From: Eonycteris spelaea
Lineage: Eukaryota; Chordata; Mammalia; Chiroptera; Pteropodidae
Length of the DNA stretch: 64,000 nt
Direction of reading: 5' to 3'
Assembly (NCBI GenBank): GCA_003508835.1
Contig: PUFA01000027.1
Coordinates: forward strand, 7,130,001-7,194,000
The notes under the pieces were generated by a model, which was not told the DNA's origin, did no database searches, and saw only the letters and a program-made list of their open reading frames with translations. Made by a program: the position numbers and the translations under genes. Shown here in pieces: positions 22,390-34,149 of the stretch (its first letter is position 1; each line of letters opens with the position of its first letter).

Positions 22390-25300
22390 GTAAGTTGGAT
22401 GCTGAGACCTCGTCTTTAGGGGATTAAGTTCCTTTTCATCATTTTCTTATCACAGATATATGGGGGGGAAAATCACAGTATAGGACCTTTCCTAAAATCT
22501 AATTTAGTGGAAATAGTACTTACAAAGCAAATTTTATCCACCTCTTAGCCTGCCATATGTAGTTATTCTTTGGATTTAGATGTAATAATCTGGATTTTGA
22601 ACATAAGAGAATTAATTTTTCTTTTTGATGAGGGAAGTTGACAATACTCTAAACTGTATAGAGGATGCAAAAACAATTTGATTCAAACACTTCGTATTAG
22701 GATTATTAGGTTTTATATCATAAAACAATAAAATTACCAGCATGTTATCTGTTATAAAAGTCGAAGTTTATTAACAGTAATGATAAGATAGATACTTTTA
22801 TTGACCTGAGTTTTATTAGCAGTTCCTTACCGTTTATCAAAACAAATGTGTTAAATGCTTCTCTCTTATGAAATAAAGAAAGGTGAAAAGATGGCCTAGA
22901 TAGATTTCGTTTTTTGTTTTTTGTTTTGTTCTTTGTTTCTTTGTTTTGTTTTGGTACTTTTTGTTTTTTTTAGCAGACATAATGCTAATCAGGAATCTCA
23001 GCTGACGTTGCACAGTGGCTATTCCTGATGGTCCAGACACTGCCAATTTTAGCCATTTGCCTCTTTTGCTGAGATGAAGAAATTGCTCAAAGCCCATCTG
23101 GGTGAGATGGAGGAGTGGGTGGGTGAACAAAGGAGACCATAATTAAAAGAGGTATCATTCTTTCAAAGGATAGTGACACAGTCTTTTAGTATGTTAAGGG
23201 AACCCTTTCTGACGTCTCTCAAAATTTTTCTTTGATAAATCCTATTAAATTAACTGAGGGCACGGAAATTAAATGTTTCAAAAACAAGAAATCAATAAAA
23301 TATATATTAGTAGTTATAGTATTTAAAATATTTGCTTCCAAAATGATATCTTTTGTCATTGAAATATAATCTCTATTTGTTTTAATTCCTCAAAGGCATG
23401 CAGTTTTAAGTTTTGTGAGCTTTTTATACTATCATTGAAGAAGATGAGAAAATTAAAATTCCAGTGAAGAAATACTAAGTGCTTCAACAAAGTTAAGAAA
23501 GGCTGTAACAGTCTATAACATTTGGCCAGTGTTTTCTGAATACCATGAAAGCACACGTAGAGGTTAAACTCACTTGAATTTAGGATAAAGTAGTTCCAAT
23601 ATCAAGAGATACACATGAATATTTCTGACCACAATATAATTTTCTGATTTATTTAAAAAAAATCCCAAGCATAAGCATAACATAATGGAGTGCATAAAAC
23701 AACAAAAGAACAAAAATTAATAAAAAGGTAAATAAAACATAAAAATATTCAAATATAGTGGACAAAAATTTATTCTAGAGGAAATTTCCTTGGGGTTGAT
23801 GGTAGCAATGTTGGGCATGATCAATTTGAAACAAACGTTAAAAACTTAGCTGGTCATCCTCTTTTTAATTATTTGAACCTATGGGAATATCTACCCTCTT
23901 ATTTATTATTGTTTAATATAGTAGAGTGATTCAGGCCTTTTTGCCATTAGAAATAGACATTTTTCACTAGATTTTTATTTACAGGGTTATGTATTTGAAA
24001 AAACCCAGGAAATAAATACAATTATTATTTTAAAAACCACTTTATAATAAGAACATCTTCAACATATCATAATTTAATTGTCTTAAAATATTAGGTACTA
24101 TCTTTAATCGTTGACAAGATTTTTGAATATTAGTCTTTCCTCTCACTTATTAGTTTGTTACAAAATTTTTATTCCTAATTGCATTATTATAACATGCCAG
24201 TGTCTGGAATTTTGTAAAAGTCTTCTGGAAGGTAAAGATATTTTTGTCACTTTAGAAATGGTGGATATACAAAGTCTTCCTTGGTTTTGCCTTATTAAGA
24301 AGATAACATCACAGATTTTCAGCCAAGGTTTTAAAGAGGTAATGAAGAGGGACTTAAATGTTTTATAAATACTATATATTAATGTATTTGAGGACAAAAT
24401 AAGCTGGATATAAAACAATGCCATAAAATGTTTTATAGTTATAATGTGATTGTTTTGTAAAAAAATTACATTCAGTTTAAGCACTATTGCTCTTGGGTTA
24501 AAGAATTTTATGTAGAATTTAATGTGTTTAAAAAGATAATCTTATATAATATCTGCCATTTCCCTTAACATCTCTTTTATTTTGTAATTGGCACCATCAT
24601 TATTTGCAAATCTCTTAAAAAGTCCACACTTTTATGATTAAGTTGCATCTTCAGTATTATGTACACATGCAATTCTTTTGTAACTTTGATTTTAAGACAT
24701 TTTAAATTGGACTTTATTTTTTCTAAAGATATATTTCACTGCTTGGTCAAGATACAGTTTACTTACTATATTTGTTAGGTTCTCTTATAAGATTAAATTT
24801 CTTGGTCATGATTTAATTAATTTTTTATTGAAATATATTTTCTCAAGTTTCTTTGAACGATTGTACATGACTCACTAGAACCTGCTGTTTAGCAGCTGTG
24901 ATTTTGAAACCACACTTCTCTATGTAATTCAGGCTATATAAAAAATTACTTCTTTGTTATTTGTATATATGTTTATGTGAATTTACATGTATAATTTTTT
25001 AATATCATTGGGAAATTGTGTTCAATTTATCAGTTAACTATAATAGGTTCCAACTGTTGTTTTCTGTTTTGCCTCAAGTTTTTCTCAGGTCTTTGGCAAA
25101 TAATTTAGTATTTCTGTATCTCAGTTATTCCCTTTATTGTACATGATCGAAATCATACTGTGTTCCATTAGGGATTTTGTGAATAATTGCTGGGTGATAG
25201 TAAATTCTTTCTGTATAAAATAGTAAGGAAGTGATATTACTTATTATACAAAGGACACATGTGAGCTCTGAAATAAGGGTCCCAGTGGTAAATATGTTTC

Positions 25301-25720
25301 ATTAATAATAAATGTTTATTTTTTTTTACCTTGCAGGGAATGTACATGTCCTATTTTTGTATATAATTATTTCTAGAAATTGAATTTGTTGAAACTTGTT
25401 CTCTAAAATGATCAGACTGAACTATTTCCATTAGACATGGGAAATATGAAAATTATATCAAATTCTTACAGAGAAAGATGGTTTACAGTATCTTAAAGAC
25501 TTTATAAAAATAGTGCTTCCTTTTTTTCCATCTACTTTTTAAATTTAATTAAAAATTACCTGGGAAGTTTCCAATTAAAAATATATTTCTTTATGTTATA
25601 TAATGCAATTAAGTGCTAAAGACCAAATTAAATCTATCTTGAAATTGTAAGGTTTTTAAAGGTATTTATCTTTTTGTAATGGATTTTCTTTGTTGGAAGT
25701 TTTTATGGGCCCACTTAGTG
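22390..25720. other. Start of the long PHF14 intron, few repeats
   Basis: Mostly unique AT-rich DNA. A (GTTTT)n-like T/G stretch lies at 22908-22970, followed by a GC-richer block at 22972-23135 that I could not classify. The overlapping frames at 24111-24484 occupy both strands and look like chance. Confidence 0.5.
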
Positions 25721-25724
25721 ATAT

Positions 25725-25795
25725 CTTATTTGTTCTTATTTCCATAGTTCTGGTACATAATACTACTCAATACATGCTTGCCAATGAATGATTAT
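25725..25795 (+). repeat. L2 LINE 3' tail fragment
   Basis: The sequence 'ttctggtacataatactactcaatacatgcttgccaatgaatga' fits the L2 3' terminus (ctggcacatagtaggtgctcaataaatatttgttgaatgaatga). Confidence 0.6.
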
Positions 25796-25799
25796 ACCA

Positions 25800-28760
25800 C
25801 ATAAGTAATGACTGATTAATCTTTGCTTTTAATATAATTTATTTCTATAACAAATTGGTCACTAAATATAAGCATTTGATGAAGATGCTTAACAATCTCA
25901 GTAAAGGAGGATTGCTTTTATGTCACTAAGGAATAGTAGATGATATTTTTCTGTGTATTAAATAAGGAAATAGGAACCATAGATTTCAGGTGAGTTAGTT
26001 GATGCAGCGATGTAAAATAGAAATGAAGTGCTTCCTCTCCTTGAATGGACTTGATTTTTCAAAAGATAGATTTTTAGGGATAGGTGGGCCTTATTTTCTG
26101 TAGGTCTTTATCAGGCTATCAAATTAGGAATAAGACCAAAGTTTTAGACTTCAAAATTTTAGACCTCAAATTTTATCTTAACTACGTAAACTCAATGTGA
26201 CACATTTTCTTACTTAATGGGGGATAGGAGAGAGAAAAGAGTTCTAAAACTAGGAACATTAGCATTGTTAATTTTACTTTCTATTGTAGCCATTACTCAG
26301 AAGCATTGAGGATAAGAAGTGATCTGTGAAGCTATTTCAGTTTTGTAGCTAAATCCAAACTATCAAATGCTTGCTATGTTCTTTTCCTTATTTGAGTATA
26401 TGGCAAATACTACAGGTATTGAACCATTTTGGTTACAAGAACTGGATGTCTGGTCTATTAACAATGTTTTAGCTTTTTTATTTATTCACATTTTAAACAT
26501 CTGGATTGTGAGTGGTTCCCCCCAAAACGAAATTTGATTGTATCAGTTTTTAGAAGCACCAGCAAGATTCATATTTATCAAATTTTTATTTCAAATATTA
26601 GTATCTTCAGTTATTCAGATTTTTAATTAATTTTTCTGTTCTAACATGTATGGAGGCTTCTAGATTTTCTGGATCATTTTAAAGGGGTATTTTCTCCCAG
26701 AGATTCGATAGATTAAAAGAGTTAAACTAAGATTAGTTGTAATTGTAGTATTATATTCTTAGATTATCAGATCACTTAAAATGGTTTTAAATTACTTAAT
26801 AAAATGAAACCTAATGTTATCTCTTTTAAGGACAGTTAAGACTGCATTTGATAGATTTCGCAAAACAAATAGAATGAGTTTTTTATTTTAATCATATACT
26901 TGCTAGTTTATTGTTTCTTGTGCAGTTTATCACATAATAATTACTTTTAATTAAATTTTTATATTAGGAATATCATGATTATAAAGTGATGGTACAAATA
27001 TGTGTATTATTTGGATACTTGTAAAGTAAAACAGAAACAAATATGTTTTAAAACGATATATGTCTTCTAATAAATTTTAATGTATTAAAACCAGACGTTT
27101 TCTGCACAAAGGTATTTCTGGATAAACTTCTATTTCTATTCTTTAAGTCTACCAGCAATTTCAAGGATAGTTTTCAGGTTTTTCTTTTTTTTTAGTTTTG
27201 TTTTTGTCTTGTATTCCTGAGTCAGTGATTAATATAGTGTAATAACTATATTCTAAAGGATTGTTTCCAAAGCTTGGATTTCTAATTTTCTTTCCGTTAT
27301 ATGTAGAAAAGTGTATTCCCTCATTGTCACCCTGATAGCCTTTATGATATAATTTTTTAAGTTCGACTGCTGTTATATTTGGTATATGTTTAACTTGACT
27401 TTTCTCTCTTGAAAGTATAACCATATTAAAGGCATGGTCTCTTTTACTTATATATGGCTCCATGTTGTTGCTCCAAGTCACTGAACTAATATAATAGCTG
27501 ATTAGTGGCTCACATACCTCATAGGAAGTGACATTAAGGAATCATTGGAGGATATTAAATCTTCTTAATTTTTATGTTAGACTTAATATAAAAGGCAAAG
27601 ATAAAATAGCATATCAGTTGTCTCAGAAGACATGTGGGCTTCACTTCTTAGCCTGAAGAAATATGCTGCTTAACTCTTTTAAAAGAGTTCACATCAAAAA
27701 GGAAGAAAAGTCTGGAATTCTAAACCCAAATCGATGAAGCATTAGAAGTTATTTGAAAATTTGAACAATATAATTGTGATCTCTTTGAACCTTTTCCTTA
27801 GGTTTTTTATTCTATATTCATATATTTACTTTATATTCTAAATAACTGTTATAGAGACGGCTGCTTTTCAAGGAAATTTTGTTATGACTACCAAACAATA
27901 TCATTTAAACTTAAGTAAAATTAAAATTCAATAAAATAGGAACAAATATTTCTGCCACATTTTGGAATATTTAACATAATTATATCTTTTGAAAAAAATT
28001 CATAAATTTACATTTTGTTTAGCAGATTATTTTTTGATATTTTTAAGAGTAATTACCTTCTAAGGTTTCCTTTAGTTTTGAAAGCTGAATTTATTATTTT
28101 TGAAACACTGGTCATTTTAATTGTATTAACTCTTAAAAAGCTACTTAATTGAATCAGCTTAACCAGAAATAAAACTGTATAAGAATGCCAATATTTAAAA
28201 TGTTCACAATGCTAGAATGTGTAAGGAAATCAGCCTGGGTATCGATTAACAAAGAAATTTTTTCCTTTTTTATAAAAAAAAGTAGAGGAAAAAGCAAATT
28301 CTACAATGATTTAAAGTTTAATAATATATCATCCTTGCTGATGTGTTTTAAAAAATATTTTGATGTAATACAATCTTAGTAATTTGAACGTAAACAGCAA
28401 AAAATTAAAAGTCAAGTAAAAAAATGATTGTAACTAAATAGAAACTAAATCATATGTTCTTTGTTTCAATGTTTTTAAATCCAGACTTTGTGAACTACAT
28501 AGAGTAACAATTCAACTAACTTCGCTAACGTAAATTTTGAAAGTAATGATGAAATGATGAAACAAACTTAAACAATTTCAGGAAATATTATTTTCGTTTA
28601 TTCAAATTTATTTATAAATTGTTTTGTTCAGTAGTTCTCTAACATTTAGGTTTTCCAGTCAATATGTTTACCTATTTGTTCAAGCTCAGAATATATAGGA
28701 AGTAGTTTCAGGTTTGCCAACCCAAACCACTGCAAAAAATAAATCTACCTAAATTAAAGA
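25800..28760. other. Intron sequence, nothing recognised
   Basis: AT-rich and repeat-poor. A 106-codon minus-strand frame at 27161-27481 has no domain I recognise and is Lys/Asn-rich as expected for AT-rich DNA. I do not call it a gene. Confidence 0.5.
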
Positions 28761-28764
28761 GTTT

Positions 28765-29772
28765 GTGTGTGTGTGGTAAAAGTTACATACAATGATATGC
28801 ATAAATGTTAAGTAAAAAAATTCATGAATTTTAACAAAAGTGTAGACTCACATAACCCCCATTTCTATTAAGGTACAGAACATTTTCATCACCCCCAAAA
28901 GCTGAGCCCTTTCCCAGTCAGTCCTTCTCGAAGGCAACCACATTTTTATTTTTTTCACTATGTTAGTTTTGCCTCTTATAAAATTTCACATACGTGGCAT
29001 TTTAATGGGCGTTGAGGGGATCCCACTGTGGTTCTAATTTGCATTACCCTGTTGTATAATGACGTCCAGCATATTTTCATGCACTCACTGGCTACTTGTC
29101 TTCTTTCTTTGTGAACTAATTATTTTGCTTATTTTTTTTTTAAAAAAATTCAGGTTTTATGTTTAGTATTGAATTGTAGGAGTCCTTACTATATTCTGGA
29201 TGTGAGTCTTTTTACAGATATATCCAGGCTTTGTTTTTCAGTTTTATATTTGTTTTTCTTAATAGTGTCATTTAAAGAGTAGAAGATACTAATTTTGTAG
29301 AAGTCCAATTGAGCAACATTTTCTTTTATGATAATTGCTCCTGTTTTCCATCTAAGAATTCTTTTTCTAGGTCCAGGTCACAGAGATTATATCCTTTGTT
29401 TTCTTATAGAAGCTTTGTAATTTTAACTTAAATTGAGATATGAGACCTATATGATATTAATTTTTGTTTACTGTGTCAGGTAGAGTTAAGGAAGTTTTAT
29501 TATCCCATGTGGGTTTCTAGTTTTTCAGAACCATTGGCTGAAATGCTTGCCTTACCACATTAAGCTGCTTTAGTGGCCCTGTGAAAAATCAATTGACTTT
29601 TTGAATGTGGATCTATTTCTAAATTTTGTATTCTATCCCATTAAGCTACATATTTATTCTGTGCCAGTACCAATTGCTTTGACTGTTGAAGCCTTATATA
29701 TAGTAAGCTCTTTTGTTATTCCAGATCCTTTGCATTTGCATAAGTGTCAGAAACAGTTTATTTTTATTTTTT
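28765..29772 (-). mobile_element. LINE-1, antisense, first segment
   Basis: Antisense LINE-1 3' UTR and ORF2 end: 'ggtacagaacattttcatcaccccc', 'ggcaaccac', 'cccactgtggttctaatttgcatt', 'ggagtccttactatattctgga', 'gtgaaaaatcaattgac', 'attctatcccattaagcta', 'gccagtacc'. It is continuous with the segment at 30801 once the inserted sense LINE-1 is removed. Confidence 0.9.
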
Positions 29773-29787
29773 AAAAAAGAAAGCCTA

Positions 29788-30795
29788 GATATGACACCAA
29801 AAAGAAAAAGCACAGGCAGAAACAGCAAAAATAGATAAAATTATTTCATTCAAAATTAAAAAGTTTTGTGTACAAAGGACACTCTGCAGAGTGAAAAAGT
29901 AACCCGCAAAATAGAAAATATTTACAAATCGTATCTGTGATAAAGGGTTATTCAGAGTATATGAAGAACTACAACTCATCAACAATAAAAAAAAAAAACC
30001 TGATTAAAAATGAGTTAATGGCTTAAATAGACATTTCTCCAAAGAAGATACAAACTGTCAGTAAGCACATGAAAAGGTGTTCATCACTAATCATTAGGGA
30101 AATACAAAACCACAATGAGATACTATTTCAAACCAATTAGAGTGGCTATTAGAAAACAAAATTGAAAAACAAGAACAAAAACTTAGAAAATATCAAATAT
30201 CGGTGAGGATGTGGATGAACTGGAACTTTGTGCACTGTCGGTAGGAATGTGAAATGGTGTATCCACTGGAAAACAGTATAGTGATTCCTCAAAAAATTAA
30301 AGTTAGAATTATCATATGATCCAGCAATTCCACTTCCAGCCAAAAGGTGGAAGCAGCCATTCATTGATGGATGAATGGATACACAAAATGTGATATATAT
30401 GTATAGCCTTAAAAAGGAAGGAAATTCTGACACATGCTATGTATGACATGGCAGAACCTTGAAGACTTATGCTGGGTGAAATAAACCAGTCGGAAAAGGA
30501 CAAAACTGTATGGTTCTACCTAATACGGGGAATTAGAATGGTCAAATTCATAGAGACAGAAAATAGAATGGTGGTTGCCAGGGGCAAAATGACAGGGTAG
30601 TTTGTGTTTAACAGATGCGGATTTTCCATTGGGGAAAAAATGAAAACATTCTGGAGGTGGATGGTGATTGTTGCACAACAGTATGAATGTACTTAATGTC
30701 TCCAAACTACACACTTAACATGGTTAAAATGATAAATTTTGTGTTAGATGTATTTAACCATAATTTTCTATAAAAGACCAAAAAAAAAAAAAAAA
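29788..30795 (+). mobile_element. 5'-truncated LINE-1 inserted in sense orientation
   Basis: The sense-strand ORF2 C-terminal region begins with 'gacaccaaaaag...aaaaatagataaaat'. It continues through 'catttctccaaagaag', 'aaaccacaatgagatac', 'gaggatgtggatgaactgg', 'tatgatccagcaattccact', 'ggttgccaggggcaaaatg' and ends in a poly(A) tail at 30780-30795. There is an internal deletion after 'cttccagcca' at about 30340. The likely target-site duplication is A-rich ending AAGCCTA (29773-29787 and 30786-30800). The coding frame is broken. Confidence 0.92.
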
Positions 30796-30800
30796 GCCTA

Positions 30801-31052
30801 CTGATAAGCTTTGTGTTGAATACATGGATAAATTTAGGGAGAATTAATATTAACATCTTATTGTCTTCTAATCCACAAATTTGGTTTGTCTTTACATTTT
30901 TTCATATATTTTTAATTTTCTGCTCATCAATCTTTTAGTAGTTTTCACTGTAGAAGCCTTACATATATATTATTAAATGTATTCCAAAGTATTTAATGTT
31001 TTTTTGATGCTATTGTATAGGAAAAACATTTGATATAATTTTAATTGTTTAT
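30801..31052 (-). mobile_element. LINE-1, antisense, second segment
   Basis: It resumes the antisense ORF2: 'ggagaattaatattaacatctta', 'tcttctaatccacaaattt', 'agtagttttcactgtagaagcctta', 'tttgatgctattgtata'. It is interrupted at about 31052 by an LTR-like insertion. Confidence 0.85.
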
Positions 31053-31054
31053 TC

Positions 31055-31455
31055 AAGCGTTTGAGAGCTGCAAACCAAATAGAAAGTTATAGTCAAACTT
31101 ATTTATTGTAGTAGCATAAGCAAGAGGCCAAACAGGAATGTTGCTGGCTTCCCAAATGTTCAATTTTTCGCCACCAAATATTACTCGGTAAGAGTCAAAT
31201 GAATCACTGCAGGCATTGGAAGAGGATGGGGAATTAATGTCTCTGTTGACTGAGCTCTGAACCAAAGTCTCCAGCTATTTTATGGACCCAGGGGCCGGGG
31301 TGAGGAGCTGGAGGGCTAGGAAAGGGGAAAAGGACTGAGTCAGTGAATAAGTGTCTTTAAGACCCCTCAACAAGGAGATTTTGGTGGAGGTGTGGGAGCA
31401 GTGTTTTAGTCTAGCTCCTCCTTTCTATATAAGGAGGCCTCAGAATTGCACCACC
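31055..31455 (-). mobile_element. LTR-like insertion with TATA and poly(A) signals (antisense)
   Basis: About 400 bp of GC-richer DNA between two pieces of one antisense LINE-1. On the minus strand a C-rich upstream part is followed by a TATA-like CATAAAATAG (31275-31284), then by AATAAA (31102-31107) about 170 bases later, a spacing typical of a retroviral LTR. The minus frame at 31053-31265 is low in information and not a recognised protein. Family not identified; a solo LTR is the best guess. Confidence 0.5.
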
Positions 31456-31457
31456 TT

Positions 31458-31678
31458 GCAACCCTGGAATAAACCCCTCCTGGTCCTGAGGGGTTCTCTT
31501 ACGTATTTTTCGAATTCATTTGCTAGTATTTTGATAAGGGTTTTGTGTCTCTATTCATGAAAGTATTGTTCTGTTAATTTTTTTTCTTATAAAGTATTAG
31601 GTTTTGTAATTAGGTTATACTGGCCTTCTAAAAAGGGTTTTTTTTTTTTTTTTTTTAAATATCCAATGTGTTCCTCTC

Positions 31679-31718
<40 letters not shown>

Positions 31719-31990
31719 AAAGCTTTTGTTTAAGATTAATATTATTTCTCTGCCAATTTTCATTGAATTCCCCAGTGAACCTGTGTGGACCAGAGTTTTC
31801 TTTGGTGGAAGGGTAATAATTCAATTTTTAAAATAGATATAGAGCTATGGTTTTTTTTTTTTTTGTCTTGGGTTAGTTTGGGTAAGGTGTGTTTTTTCAA
31901 GAAATTATTCATTTCATCTCAGTTGCCACTCATCTTTATTTGTGCTTATCCTTTGAATGTACTACAATATTTATTTATGACTTTCTATTA
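31458..31990 (-). mobile_element. LINE-1, antisense, third segment
   Basis: It resumes antisense ORF2 with 'caaccctggaataaacccc', then 'gaattcatttgctagtattttgataaggg', 'ttatactggcctt', 'tgaattccccagtgaacctgtgtgg' and 'ttattcatttcatctcag'. Several hundred bases of ORF2 are missing relative to segment two. It is interrupted by T-runs and the (TTTA)n tract. Confidence 0.88.
31679..31716 (+). repeat. (TTTA)n microsatellite
   Basis: About 9 perfect ttta units following a T-homopolymer, inside the antisense LINE-1. Confidence 0.95.
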
Positions 31991-31999
31991 TAATATTTG

Positions 32000-32490
32000 G
32001 ATCATATTCTCTACTCCTAAGATTAGGTTAATATTACTTTTTTGGTCTCTTCTTCCTGACTGATATAACCCATGATGATGTTTTTCTTGCTTTGATGGCC
32101 TTTGTGACCTATATAAAGTCCTACATCATGCTGTCATTCACTTGCTTGGAAATCGTCTGTGAATTGTCTTTACTTTTTCCACTAAATACAGGCCGATACT
32201 TGGTTCATTATTCAGGATGGTTCTCATAGTCTAATACAATATGGCACAGGCAGTAAATTCAAAACAAAGTACTTAATATGTCGCTAGATCTGTACACATT
32301 TGCAGCTTTATACAACTGTTTATAATCTGAGGGCAGGGACATTCTTTAAATAGTTCCTGATTGATTTGTTTTATTTTTTTAAATGTAAACATTTTTAATT
32401 TTAAAAACGAACTAAAAATAATATATACATGTTGCAATCGGCAAACAAAAAAGAGTAGGTAAGTAATGGCTTTTGATTGAGGATTTCTTC
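32000..32490. other. Intron sequence, nothing firm
   Basis: Unclassified sequence. 'tctgagggcagggacattct' near 32323 hints at an L2 or MIR3 tail, but the match is too short to call. Confidence 0.35.
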
Positions 32491-32494
32491 ATTG

Positions 32495-32600
32495 AGAGTT
32501 TGGAGATCTCAGCTAGTCCAAACTTTTCATTTCGCATGTTACTTAATCTCTGTAGATCTCAGTTTTCTTATTTGAGGAGAATACCTTAGTCTATATCATC
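32495..32600 (+). repeat. MIR SINE fragment
   Basis: The sequence 'gttacttaatctctgtagatctcagttttcttatttg' is the MIR core (gtcacttaacctctctgagcctcagtttcctcatctg). Confidence 0.7.
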
Positions 32601-32704
32601 TTTGATGTCCTGTACACTAGGTCTGATATTCATTTAGCTAAAGAAAAATGGAAAATAAGTAATATCAAAACAGCTACTTCCTTTGATAAATAGCAATATC
32701 TCTT

Positions 32705-32945
32705 TTAAAAAAATAATTCTATTGAGATCTAATTTTCATACCATAAAACTTCAAAAATTATGTGTAGAACATAATGATTTTAAATAAATTTTTAGAGTTG
32801 TTCAGCCATCCAATTTTAGAGTATTTCCATCCCCTCAAAAAATGCTGTGCCTGTTTATTGTCAGTCTAGCTCCTGCCCTCAGCCCCAGGCTGTTGTCACT
32901 GGCTCCTCATAGTCTATTCCTTTCCTGACCCCCTTTTGTTTTTCA
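32705..32945 (-). mobile_element. LINE-1 3' end fragment (antisense)
   Basis: The order 'tattgagatctaattttcataccataaaa', 'gttgttcagccatccaattttagagtatttccatccccc' is the antisense end of an old LINE-1 3' UTR. Confidence 0.7.
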
Positions 32946-33024
32946 TCTTAATATTATTATTGTATATGTTTCTGGTTATATATAAATTAGATTGTTTTCA
33001 AAAAAATTTTTAATGCATTAAAGG

Positions 33025-33495
33025 CAACAGAGATGCTTTGCTTGAACGAGCCAGGTTCCTAAACCTTCTAGGCTCATTCATCTGTAAAAGCCAGTTTTAG
33101 CATGAACCCTGCTACATCAGTTTAACCAGAACCCCTGACCCTTGATATCTTAACGCCCTAGATATTTGATCAGGTTCCTCATCCACTACCTTTCCCCAGG
33201 TGATGTCTGATCACCCTGGCCTTTCTTCAGCAAGAATTGTTAGATCAGTTTACTCAGAACTCCCTTACCCCTGATGTTTTTCCTCTTAGTAATTTTCTGT
33301 CCACTGATCCCCACCCTGCTCTTTGGCTATAAATTCCCACTTGCCAAAGCTGTACTCAAAGTTGAGCCCAGCGTCTCTCCTCTGCTGTAAAAATCCCACT
33401 GTAGCAGTCCCCTTAGCTATCATGATAGTCCTGAATAAATACTGCCGTACCATTTTTAGCAAGTGTCATTGGAAATTTTTTTCCTTTAAAAAGGA
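33025..33495 (+). mobile_element. Solo ERV1-type LTR (sense)
   Basis: About 470 bp of GC-richer DNA. It has the U3-like repeated phrases 'gatcaggttcctcatcc' and 'agatcagtttactcagaac', a TATA box (ggctataaattccc, 33325-33338) and AATAAA at 33434-33439 about 100 bases later. After it comes 'actgccgtaccatttttagcaagtgtcattgga'. This U3-R-U5 order and the tail resemble mammalian ERV1 LTRs of the MER type. No gag, pol or env sequence adjoins it. Exact ends are uncertain. Confidence 0.7.
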
Positions 33496-33734
33496 ACTTC
33501 TAATTAAACTAACTGAACTCAGTCTTGAAATGTAAAAAACATCCCATTTTATTTCTTAGTCAACTCGATATTTCTAACATTGGATATTAAAAAAAAAAAA
33601 ACAAACCCTGCTGACTTAAGGCAAAAAGCCTAAATTTTTATTAAATTTTACATTTTTGGAGACACATGTATAACGAATGATTCTAAAGAAGATTTATACC
33701 TACTTATTTAGGTTTGAAACCTGTTTCTGTTATT

Positions 33735-33885
33735 TGTAAATTCTGCCTTTATGTCCCTGTGGCTTAGTTTTCTTATCTGTAAAATAGCAATAATCAATAG
33801 TACCTACGCCATACTTTGTTGGAGGATTGAGTGAGATAAGTATAAGTAAAGGGCTTGGCACTGTAGTTAGGGAAATGTAAATGCT
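33735..33885 (+). repeat. MIR SINE (sense)
   Basis: The order 'gtggcttagttttcttatctgtaaaatagcaataatcaatagtacctac', 'gaggattgagtgagataagta', 'gggcttggcactg' is the MIR core and 3' part. Confidence 0.9.
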
Positions 33886-33904
33886 CATACATGCGAACAG
33901 CAGC

Positions 33905-34140
33905 TGTAATACAACACTTATGTAAGGCTTACTGTATAGCAGGCACCTCATATTCATATTAAATCATTTAATCCTTACAACTACCCTGTGAGCTAAGCAG
34001 TATTATTATCTCCATTGAATTGAGGAAACTAAGGCATAGAGAGCTTAAATAACTTCCCAAAATTCACAGTTAGAAAGTGGTGGAACTGGTACCTAAATTT
34101 AGGCAGTCTAGCTCCAGATCCTATGCTCTTAATCCTGGAT
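33905..34140 (-). repeat. MIR SINE (antisense)
   Basis: The order 'catttaatccttacaactaccctgtgagc', 'ttattatctccattgaattgaggaaactaaggcatagagagcttaa', 'gaaagtggtggaactgg', 'cctatgctcttaatcc' is a nearly complete antisense MIR. It lies tail to tail with the sense MIR just upstream. Confidence 0.93.
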
Positions 34141-34149
34141 AGTGTCAGC

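Noticed and set aside
24111..24484. Overlapping open frames on both strands (85 and 108 codons)
   Set aside because: Mutual shadows in AT-rich DNA with no domain content.
27161..27481. 106-codon minus-strand open frame
   Set aside because: No recognised domain, Lys/Asn-rich as expected from AT-rich DNA, no splice or promoter context.
30149..30714. Several minus-strand open frames of 63-94 codons
   Set aside because: They lie antisense to the 5'-truncated sense LINE-1 and are by-products of it.
31465..31480. AATAAA near 31468 as the poly(A) signal of a plus-strand LTR
   Set aside because: The surrounding caaccctggaataaacccc is ordinary antisense LINE-1 sequence, so it does not belong to the LTR-like insert.
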